Part shown: in pieces, positions 1-5,241 of the stretch
Layout: each line of letters starts with the position of its first letter
Numbering within the stretch: position 1 is the stretch's first letter
DNA from: Sphingomonas sp.
GTDB taxonomy: Bacteria; Pseudomonadota; Alphaproteobacteria; Sphingomonadales; Sphingomonadaceae
Assembly (NCBI GenBank): GCA_013812805.1
Contig: JACCSV010000027.1
Span: forward strand, 1-8,769
Length of the DNA: 8,769 bases
Direction of reading: 5' to 3'
Translations under genes and position numbers: made by a program
Notes under the pieces: generated by a model
Seen by the model: only the letters and a program-made list of their open reading frames with translations
Databases searched by the model: none
What the model was told of the DNA's origin: nothing

Positions 1-80
1 CGGAGCTGCGTCGACTTGCCGACCCCCTCCCCGCCTTCGAGGCTGATGAATCGCCCGCGAGCTGGCGTGCTGGCGCTCAC
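1..80 (-). CDS. tmk: Thymidylate kinase (dTMP kinase), N-terminal fragment
   Basis: Reading the minus strand from a GTG at 80-78 gives 26 codons before the window ends. The peptide contains FISLEGGEGVGKSTQL, the P-loop (Walker A, GxxGxGKST) with the LEGxEG lead-in typical of bacterial dTMP kinase. The enzyme phosphorylates dTMP to dTDP with ATP in the cytoplasm, for DNA precursor synthesis. The start GTG overlaps the TGA of the upstream D,D-carboxypeptidase gene (GTGA), so the two are probably translationally coupled. Only the first 26 residues are visible, so the LID region and the thymidine-binding part cannot be checked. P-loop plus the exact lead-in makes the family call strong; another P-loop kinase is possible but unlikely. 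Confidence 0.9.
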   Translation of the reverse strand, partial: MSASTPARGRFISLEGGEGVGKSTQL

Positions 81-1252
81 GCCATTCCGAGCAGCGACTT
101 GAAGCCGACCCAGGCGCGGGTGAAAAAGCCGGCTTCGCCGACCGCCTCGCCGGCGACCAGCGGCACCGTCTGCGGTGGCGTGTCGCCGGTGCTGACGACC
201 AGGTCGGCGATGTGCTGGCCCTTGGCGATCGGCGCCTTCACCGGCCCGTCGTAGCGGACCTTCACCTGGAATGTGTCGGACGACAGGCCCGCCGGAAGCG
301 TCACGGCAAGATTGCGCGGCGCGATCAGCGGCACCTCGCTGCTGTCGCCGAGCTGGACCTTGGCGGTGGCCACTTGCGCGCCCTGCTTGAACAAGGGCCG
401 AGTCTGCCAGGCATTGAAGCCCCACTCCATCAGCCGCGTCGATTCCTGGATGCGAGCGTCCCAGCTGGACAGACCGGCAACGACGCCGATCAGGCGTCGC
501 CCGTTCTGCTCGGCCGACCCGGTGAAGCCATAGCCCGCCTCGTTGGTATGACCGGTCTTGAGCCCGTCGGCGCCGGCAACCTTGCCGAGGATCGGGTTTC
601 GGTTGCCCTGGGTGATCGCCTGGCCGGAGCCCAGGGTCTTGCCCCAGGTGAAGCTCGGCCGCCCGTAGAATTGCTTGTACAGCTTGGGATGGTTCTCGAT
701 CGTCGCCCGGGCGAGGGTGGCAAGGTCGCGGGCGGTGACATAGGTGCGGCCTTCGTCCGGCCAGCCGTTGCTGTTGCCGAAATTGCTGTTGGTCATGCCG
801 AGCTTGCGCCCGAGCGCGTTCATCTGCTCGACGAACGCCTGCTCGGTGCCGGCGATGCACTCGGCGAGCACTACGGAAGCGTCGTTGCCGGACAGAGTGA
901 CGATGCCATGAAGCAGGTTTTCGACGCTGACCTGCTCGTTCACCGACAGGAACATGGTCGATCCCGCCTGTGGCCCATGCCATTGCCGCCAGGTCTCGGG
1001 CCGCACCGTGCAGGTCTTGCTCAGCGGCAGCTTGCCGCTGTCGATCAGCTCGAACGCGACCTCTGTCGTCATCATCTTCGCCATCGACGCCGGCGGGATC
1101 CGCTGGTCGGCGTTCTTGGCCAATAGCACTGCGCCCGAGCTCAGGTCGATGAGGAAGCCGATCGGCGCCTGGGTATCGAGCTGCGGTGCCTTGGCGGGAG
1201 CGGGAGCGGCGATAAGGGCGGCGGCGGTGACGAGGAAAAATGCGCGCTTCAT
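77..1252 (-). CDS. D-alanyl-D-alanine carboxypeptidase, PBP5/6 (DacA/DacC) family
   Basis: A 391-residue serine peptidase (MEROPS S11) that removes the terminal D-Ala from peptidoglycan pentapeptides in the periplasm. An N-terminal signal peptide (about residues 1-22, ending APAKA) is followed by all three active-site motifs: SMAK (S56 nucleophile, K59), SGN (121-123) and KTG (232-234, in LKTGHTNEAGYG). Their spacing matches E. coli PBP5. Residues from about 285 to 370 fit the PBP5 C-terminal beta domain. The last 16 residues (from F376, FFTRAWVGFKSLLGMA) form an amphipathic helix of the kind that anchors these enzymes to the outer face of the inner membrane. The ATG at 1252-1250 has AAGGA about 13 nt upstream. 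It lies 40 nt after the lytic transglycosylase gene and overlaps tmk, so it looks like the middle gene of an operon. Paralogue naming (dacA, dacC or dacF) cannot be decided here. Confidence 0.95.
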   Translation of the reverse strand: MKRAFFLVTAAALIAAPAPAKAPQLDTQAPIGFLIDLSSGAVLLAKNADQRIPPASMAKMMTTEVAFELIDSGKLPLSKTCTVRPETWRQWHGPQAGSTMFLSVNEQVSVENLLHGIVTLSGNDASVVLAECIAGTEQAFVEQMNALGRKLGMTNSNFGNSNGWPDEGRTYVTARDLATLARATIENHPKLYKQFYGRPSFTWGKTLGSGQAITQGNRNPILGKVAGADGLKTGHTNEAGYGFTGSAEQNGRRLIGVVAGLSSWDARIQESTRLMEWGFNAWQTRPLFKQGAQVATAKVQLGDSSEVPLIAPRNLAVTLPAGLSSDTFQVKVRYDGPVKAPIAKGQHIADLVVSTGDTPPQTVPLVAGEAVGEAGFFTRAWVGFKSLLGMA

Positions 1253-1292
1253 GGGACGATGGAAGTCCTTGGGCTAGGGTTGAGTGCCCTTC

Positions 1293-2492
1293 CTATCCGC
1301 GTGCAATCGCATCCGCCAGCAGCCCGATCGACATCGCGTAGAAGTTCGAGCAATTGTAATCGAGGATCGCCCGATAATTGGTGGTGATGAGGTAACCGGG
1401 GGCATAGGCGCCGTTAGTTTCCATCAGCGCCACCATCTCCGTGTCGGGAAGGCTTCGGCCGATCGACACGACCCCAAGCGCGCGCCACTCGGCAACGGTC
1501 AACCAGCGGCTGTGGCGGCGGAACACCGCCGCGCAGCGTGGCGGATTGATCCGGCTCTGGATCGCGGCGCGGTTGAGCGTCGGCGGGATCCGCGCGGGCA
1601 CCGCCCAGGGGACGCCCCGCTTCCAGCCGGCTTGCTGCAGATAATTGGCGATCGAGGCGAAGGCATCGGGCTCGCTTCGCCAGATGTCGGCATAGCCATC
1701 CCCGTCGCCGTCGGCGCGCAGCCGAAGGACCACGGTCGGCATGAACTGCGGATAGCCGGTGGCGCCGGCATAACTGCCCTTGAGCTGCCAACGCTGAACC
1801 CCCTGGTCGAGCAGCTTCAATGCGGCGATGAACTCGCCTTCGAACATCGCCCGGCGGCGGCCTTCGTAGGCAAGGCTGGCAAGCGCATCGAGCAGGTCGA
1901 AATTGCCGGTGACCTGGCCGTAGCTGGTTTCCTTGCCGTAGATCGCCATCACCACCGACGGGTCGACGCCGGTGCGCGCCTGGATTCGCGACAGGTTGGG
2001 CCAGTGGTTGTAAAAGCGCGACTTGCCGCGGTTGATCAGCGACGAGGTAATGTGGCGGTCGAGGTAGGATGCGAATGACGGCGGTGCATTGCTGGCGCTC
2101 GGCGCGGTCGGCCGCTGCGCCCGGTCCAGCTCGATCGCGCGGCTGTTAACGCGAAGGCCGGGGATCACCGCCTGGATCGTCGCCTCGCGCACGCGCTCAT
2201 TGCGCGCGCGGCCGATCAAATAAGCCTTATATTGTTCAAACCCGTTTGGGGCCGGCGCCATTGGTGCCTGCTGAGCATAGACCGGCTGTGAGTAGACCGG
2301 CGGAAGGTAGACAGGCTGTGGAATAGGAGGCGGTGAATACGTGCGGCGCCCCACCGTGACCGGCTGCGACTGCGCCATCTGCACGCGCGCCTCGGCTTTG
2401 GAAGTGAGGCGGCTGTCCTGTGCCTCGGCTGGGCCGAGCGCGAGGGCAATCAGGCCCGCAACCATCAAGCCAGCCTTGAAACGCAACTCCAC
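1293..2492 (-). CDS. Secreted lytic murein transglycosylase, MltB-like (SLT_2)
   Basis: A 399-residue enzyme that cleaves the MurNAc-GlcNAc bond of peptidoglycan, forming 1,6-anhydro-MurNAc. It has a signal peptide (about 1-24, ALGPAEA), with no lipobox cysteine, unlike E. coli MltB. A Pro/Tyr/Gln-rich linker (about 44-82) precedes the catalytic domain. The catalytic Glu is E188 in MAIYGKETSYG. SYAGATGYPQFMPT (240-253) is the MltB signature, and DGDGDGYADIW (261-271) sits where Slt35 carries its EF-hand-like calcium loop. The C-terminal region from about 330 to 399 (LTVAEWRALGV ... GLLADAIARG) looks like the peptidoglycan-binding-like tail of the MltB_2 subfamily. It is the first gene of a minus-strand cluster with the D,D-carboxypeptidase and tmk. 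The start is uncertain: GTG at 2492-2490, or TTG at 2486-2484, which has the better-spaced Shine-Dalgarno and would give 397 residues. Confidence 0.93.
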   Translation of the reverse strand: MELRFKAGLMVAGLIALALGPAEAQDSRLTSKAEARVQMAQSQPVTVGRRTYSPPPIPQPVYLPPVYSQPVYAQQAPMAPAPNGFEQYKAYLIGRARNERVREATIQAVIPGLRVNSRAIELDRAQRPTAPSASNAPPSFASYLDRHITSSLINRGKSRFYNHWPNLSRIQARTGVDPSVVMAIYGKETSYGQVTGNFDLLDALASLAYEGRRRAMFEGEFIAALKLLDQGVQRWQLKGSYAGATGYPQFMPTVVLRLRADGDGDGYADIWRSEPDAFASIANYLQQAGWKRGVPWAVPARIPPTLNRAAIQSRINPPRCAAVFRRHSRWLTVAEWRALGVVSIGRSLPDTEMVALMETNGAYAPGYLITTNYRAILDYNCSNFYAMSIGLLADAIARG

Positions 2493-2493
2493 T

Positions 2494-2499
2494 CTCCCT
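2494..2499 (-). promoter_or_regulatory. Shine-Dalgarno of the transglycosylase gene (decides the start)
   Basis: AGGGAG on the minus strand. It ends only 1 nt before the GTG at 2492 but 7 nt before the TTG at 2486, so the normal spacing favours the TTG. Both starts leave the signal peptide intact. Confidence 0.55.
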
Positions 2500-2612
2500 G
2501 CCCGGCTTACTGAAAAAACAGCCTAGGTCGTCTGGCCGTCCTCGCCTAACCGCTTCATCGCGCGCCTTGCACGACACGCCCGACGAACGTTATCGAAGCG
2601 AGGCTGAACGGG

Positions 2613-2702
2613 GGATGGGTGGCCGAGTGGTTTAAGGCAGCGGTCTTGAAAACCGCCGTGCGGGCAACCGTACCGTGGGTTCGAATCCCACCCCATCCGC
2701 CA
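2613..2702 (+). tRNA. tRNA-Ser (anticodon UGA), CCA encoded
   Basis: A complete class II tRNA cloverleaf can be folded by hand. The acceptor stem is GGATGGG (2613-2619) with CCCATCC (2692-2698), followed by discriminator G and encoded CCA (2700-2702). The anticodon stem is GCGGT (2640-2644) with ACCGC (2652-2656). The loop CTTGAAA places TGA at 2647-2649, reading UCA serine codons. There is a long variable arm of about 18 nt, as in serine tRNAs. The T arm is GTGGG-TTCGAAT-CCCAC (2675-2691). It is a single gene, transcribed away from the transglycosylase cluster and toward the repressor gene. Confidence 0.97.
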
Positions 2703-2721
2703 GCCGTTGGTCGAAAATTGA

Positions 2722-2738
2722 GCGCCGCCTGTCGGCGC
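2722..2738 (+). terminator. GC hairpin after the tRNA gene, possible terminator
   Basis: GCGCCG (2722-2727), loop CCTGT, CGGCGC (2733-2738): a perfect 6-bp stem that begins 20 nt past the tRNA 3' end. No T-run follows, so it may only be a processing or stabilising stem. Its position is the main argument for termination. Confidence 0.35.
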
Positions 2739-2830
2739 ATTCGGCCGCCGCTACAGTGGCTATTGATCTGAGAAGCTTTGAATATCTCGTAATTTCAGCA
2801 TGGACTTCGGCAAAGAATGTTCATCTTGCG

Positions 2831-2859
2831 TTCACGCTACAAATGTAGCACTCTACAAA
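2831..2859 (+). promoter_or_regulatory. Putative promoter of the repressor-protease genes
   Basis: TTCACG (2831-2836) and TACAAA (2854-2859) lie 17 bp apart, each matching the sigma-70 -35 and -10 consensus at 4 of 6 positions. The predicted transcript start, near 2866, would give a short leader with an AAAAGGA ribosome site. Both BlaI-type operators lie inside this promoter, one in the spacer and one over the -10, as expected for repression by occlusion. It is a weak match on its own; the operator overlap strengthens it. Confidence 0.4.
2836..2849 (+). promoter_or_regulatory. BlaI/MecI-type operator 1
   Basis: GCTACAAATGTAGC is a palindrome with perfect 6-bp arms (GCTACA/TGTAGC) around AA. 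TACA-N2-TGTA is the known core of BlaI/MecI operators in staphylococci and bacilli. It is followed 16 bp later by a second copy and by a BlaI-family gene, so autoregulation is the natural reading. Confidence 0.85.
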
Positions 2860-2864
2860 TGTAG
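2853..2864 (+). promoter_or_regulatory. BlaI/MecI-type operator 2
   Basis: CTACAAATGTAG is a second exact copy of the 12-bp core, 16 bp (about 1.5 helical turns) after the first. It overlaps the putative -10 and ends 5 bp before the ribosome site. No other TACA-N2-TGTA site was seen by eye in the window. Confidence 0.85.
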
Positions 2865-2869
2865 CGTTG

Positions 2870-2876
2870 AAAAGGA
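2870..2876 (+). promoter_or_regulatory. Shine-Dalgarno that favours the GTG start of the repressor
   Basis: AAAAGGA ends 5 nt before the GTG at 2882. The alternative TTG at 2867 lies upstream of this site, directly after operator 2, and has no ribosome site of its own. GTG 2882 is therefore preferred. Confidence 0.6.
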
Positions 2877-2881
2877 TTGCC

Positions 2882-3262
2882 GTGCTCAACAAGCTTCCGC
2901 CTCGTGAACGCCAGATCGTCGACCTGCTTTTCGAGCGGGGCGAGATGGCGGTCGCCGATATCTGCGACGCGCTCCCGGTCCAGCTCAGCGGCTCGGCGGT
3001 GCGGGCGATGCTCAAGCGGCTTGAGGACAAGGGCTATGTGCACCGCACCGAATCCGAGCGCGGCTTTTTGTTCAGTCCGGCTTTCTCGCAGAATGCGGCG
3101 CGCAAGTCGGCGCTGAGCGAAGTCGTCCGGGTATTCTTCAACGGCTCGCCGGCGGGCGCCGCGACGGCGCTGCTGGGGATGTCCGACCCGCTCGACACCG
3201 AAGAACTGGACGAGCTCGAGCAGATGATCGCTCGAGCCCGCGCCGCCAAGGGGGGAAAATGA
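2882..3262 (+). CDS. BlaI/MecI-family winged-helix transcriptional repressor
   Basis: About 126 residues (131 if TTG 2867 is used), the usual BlaI/MecI size. The N-terminal winged helix starts LPPRERQIVDLLFERG, with VADICDAL (24-31) as helix 2 and GSAVRAMLKRLEDKGY (37-52) as the recognition helix. The latter aligns with BlaI's TIRTLITRLYKK. The wing is about 53-64, and the helical dimerisation tail runs from about 68 to 124 (SALSEVVRVFFNGSPAGAATALLG, then an acidic helix). In the family, such dimers bind TACA-N2-TGTA and are inactivated when a BlaR1/MecR1 protease is switched on. VVRVFFNG aligns with the region holding the known BlaI cleavage site, but a site here is inference. The stop overlaps the ATG of the M56 gene (ATGA), so they are co-translated. 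The target genes beyond itself are unknown; no beta-lactamase is in the window. Confidence 0.92.
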   Translation: MLNKLPPRERQIVDLLFERGEMAVADICDALPVQLSGSAVRAMLKRLEDKGYVHRTESERGFLFSPAFSQNAARKSALSEVVRVFFNGSPAGAATALLGMSDPLDTEELDELEQMIARARAAKGGK

Positions 3263-5133
3263 TGGCAACGATCCTGCTTCTGGCAGCCAAGTCTTTTATC
3301 GTCGCCGGCGGCGCGCTGCTGCTGCTTCAGCTGATGCGCAAGCGCTCGGCGGCAGACCGCAGCTGGATCGCCCATCTGGCGCTGATCGCGCTGCTGCTGC
3401 TCCCGGTCGCGGTCCTCACCCTGCCCTCGCTCGACGTCGAAGGCCCTGCCGGCCTAGTTGGAGATGGCGAGCAATCCGCGCCGTCCTTGCCGGCGCCGAC
3501 AGCCGCGTTGCCGGCGGGTCAGGAGCCCGCTACCGCGACCGCCCCCTTTCCCGCCGTTCCGCCAAGCGAAGCCCCGTCGTCAGCAGGCACGGCGTTGGAC
3601 TGGGTCTCCTGGGGCTATCTTCTTCCGGCTGCAGTGCTCCTCCTGCTTACCTTGATCGCGCTGGCCCGGCTGTTCGTGCTGAAGTCGCGGGCGACGGTGC
3701 TGGTCGAGCCCGAGTGGCTGACCGCGCTTGCCCACGCGCAGCGGCGAATGGGTTTCAAGCATGGCACCGCGTTGCTGACCAGCGACGAGCTGCCTTCGCC
3801 GATCAGCTGGGGCGTTATTCGCCCGGTGATCCTGCTCAACACCGAAGCCGCCAGCTCGCACTCGGAAGCCGAGGCGATCATCACGCACGAGCTGGCGCAC
3901 GTCGCCCGGCTCGACTGGGCAAAGCTGCTGGTGTCGCGGGTTGCGGTTGCGCTGTTCTGGTTCAACCCCTTCGTCTGGCTGCTCGCCCGCGAGGCGCATC
4001 AGCTGCGCGAGGAAGCGGCGGACGACACCGTGCTAGCCGCCGACATCGAGGATACGGATTATGCCAGGCTTCTGGTCGGCGTCGCCCGCCACGAATGCCG
4101 CGGCCTGCTGATCGGCGCCCATGGAGTCGCGCCCAGCCGCAATTCGCTATCACGCCGGATCAAGCGCGTGCTGGACACCGCGACCGCGCGGGCTCCGGGC
4201 GGCTGGCGCTGGGCCTCGGCGGCGGGCTTCTTCGCGGCGGGCATGGCGGTGCCGGTCGCGGCTCTCAACCTCGTCGCGCCACAGTCTGCCGACACCGTGC
4301 TCCCAAAGGTGAGCGCCGTTGCTGAGCGTCAGGCTTACCACCGCGGAGACGCGCCGCCGAAGGCTGTCGCCCGGAATATTCCGGAGATCATTTCGGACAG
4401 TACGTCGACCGCGATCTCGGCAGCCGTGGCTGGGACGGCCGGCATCGCGACGGCAGCAGGGGGCGCCCCGAACGCTGTGGTCGCCCGATCTGTCGCTCCA
4501 AATGGTGCCACGGTCACGACGTTGGCCAACGGAACGACGATCGCAAAGGCGCCCAGCGGGGCGACGGTCACCGTTCACCCCTCCGACAAGCAAGGCCGCA
4601 GACGCATCGTGTCGCAAGCTCCCAATGGCGCCATCGTCGAGTCATTCGCCGGCAAAAATGATCCCGTACCCGTGCACGGCCCAGTTGGACGCAATAACGA
4701 CGAGAGCGTGCTCGAACGCGTGATCCAGATGCGCGCGGTCGGTGTGACGCCGGAATATGTCTCCTCGATGCGCGCCGCAGCGCCGCACCTCGGCCGGCTC
4801 GATGGAGATGACCTGGTCGAGCTCAAAGCGGTCGGCGTTACTCCCGCGTACGTCCACGACCTAGCCAATGCCGGTTTCCGCAACCTCAGCAAGGACAGGC
4901 TCGTGGAAGCCCGGGCGATGGGAATCCGGGGCGACTACATCCGTGCCTTCGCGGCAGTCGGCTATTCCAACCTTTCGCTCGATCAGCTGGTCGAGCTTCG
5001 CGCCGTCGGAGTGACGCCCAGCTACATCGAGAAGCTCCGACGCGCGGGCTACGGCCGCTTCAGCGTCGACAAGCTTGTCGAGCTGCGAGCGGTTGGCGTC
5101 GACCCGGACGATCTGAGGCGCGACGGCAGCTGA
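3259..5133 (+). CDS. BlaR1/MecR1-like M56 membrane metallopeptidase with C-terminal 29-residue repeats
   Basis: A 624-residue integral membrane sensor protease. Hydrophobic segments are at about 4-25, 36-56, 117-140 and 316-338, with a further membrane-associated segment FWFNPFVWLLAREAH (233-247). The zinc site is HELAH (210-214), with E251 and D255 in LREEAADDTVL, matching the BlaR1 EIACD segment. SLSRRIKRVLD (296-306) is also typical of M56. A Pro/Ala-rich stretch at about 60-112 separates helices 2 and 3. By BlaR1 topology, residues after about 340 are periplasmic. They lack the penicillin-binding SxxK/KTG sensor. Instead there is a low-complexity linker (340-480) with three APxGA units, then 29-residue repeats (488-624). 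It overlaps the repressor gene by ATGA with GGGGGA just upstream; ATG 3262 is an alternative start. The presumed role is to sense an envelope signal and relieve repression by the BlaI-like protein. The signal is unknown. Confidence 0.9.
   Translation: MMATILLLAAKSFIVAGGALLLLQLMRKRSAADRSWIAHLALIALLLLPVAVLTLPSLDVEGPAGLVGDGEQSAPSLPAPTAALPAGQEPATATAPFPAVPPSEAPSSAGTALDWVSWGYLLPAAVLLLLTLIALARLFVLKSRATVLVEPEWLTALAHAQRRMGFKHGTALLTSDELPSPISWGVIRPVILLNTEAASSHSEAEAIITHELAHVARLDWAKLLVSRVAVALFWFNPFVWLLAREAHQLREEAADDTVLAADIEDTDYARLLVGVARHECRGLLIGAHGVAPSRNSLSRRIKRVLDTATARAPGGWRWASAAGFFAAGMAVPVAALNLVAPQSADTVLPKVSAVAERQAYHRGDAPPKAVARNIPEIISDSTSTAISAAVAGTAGIATAAGGAPNAVVARSVAPNGATVTTLANGTTIAKAPSGATVTVHPSDKQGRRRIVSQAPNGAIVESFAGKNDPVPVHGPVGRNNDESVLERVIQMRAVGVTPEYVSSMRAAAPHLGRLDGDDLVELKAVGVTPAYVHDLANAGFRNLSKDRLVEARAMGIRGDYIRAFAAVGYSNLSLDQLVELRAVGVTPSYIEKLRRAGYGRFSVDKLVELRAVGVDPDDLRRDGS
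4495..4647 (+). repeat. Degenerate APxGA repeats in the M56 periplasmic linker
   Basis: The linker has APNGATVTTL (from residue 413), APSGATVTVH (from 431) and APNGAIVESF (from 454), with ANGTTIAK between the first two. The units look like short beta-turn/strand elements (NG turn followed by alternating hydrophobics), spaced 18 and 23 residues apart. The function is unknown; a flexible or beta-rich spacer between membrane and sensor is plausible. Confidence 0.5.
4720..5130 (+). repeat. 29-residue helical repeat array, C-terminus of the M56 protein
   Basis: The TP (or equivalent) positions fall at residues 497, 528, 557, 586 and 615. The first step is 31 residues and the next three are exactly 29. 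A representative unit is LVELRAVGVTPSYIEKLRRA followed by GYGRFSVDK. There are four full units plus a truncated fifth at the stop codon. The same unit is found in the protein encoded at 5242-6207. Similar GVTPxYVxxL repeats occur in M56 proteins of other phyla, to my recollection, but I cannot name a domain entry. Confidence 0.85.
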
Positions 5134-5155
5134 TCGCGCTCCGGCTTACCTGACC

Positions 5156-5178
5156 TTCTGACACCTCAACATTCTGAC
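5156..5178 (+). repeat. TTCTGAC direct repeat upstream of the secreted repeat protein
   Basis: TTCTGAC occurs at 5156-5162 and again at 5172-5178, exactly 16 bp apart, in the 108-bp gap before the next gene. It could be a binding site for a regulator or part of a promoter. A 5-bp hairpin (CGCCC/GGGCG, 5187-5202) without a T-run lies just after it. There is no BlaI-type palindrome in this gap. Confidence 0.4.
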
Positions 5179-5241
5179 GGAAAAGACGCCCAATCTCGGG
5201 CGAGCGGGCGGACTTTGCCCAGCAACTGAAGGAGACCTCTC

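Noticed and set aside
212..1126. 304-codon plus-strand open frame opposite the D,D-carboxypeptidase
   Set aside because: High G+C keeps the antisense frame open. The minus-strand protein has all its catalytic motifs, and the antisense product resembles nothing and is rich in Arg/Leu/Gly.
1284..2078. 264-codon plus-strand open frame opposite the lytic transglycosylase
   Set aside because: Antisense shadow; the transglycosylase motifs on the minus strand are unambiguous.
2567..2595. TTGCAC - 17 bp - TTATCG as a promoter for the tRNA gene
   Set aside because: The -35 match is fair but the -10 match is poor, so I could not support it as a feature.
2555..2740. Minus-strand reading frame across the tRNA with peptide GGIRTHGTVARTAVFKTAAL
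   Set aside because: It is the antisense translation of tRNA-Ser, a well-known source of false proteins. No ribosome site or family match beyond that artefact.
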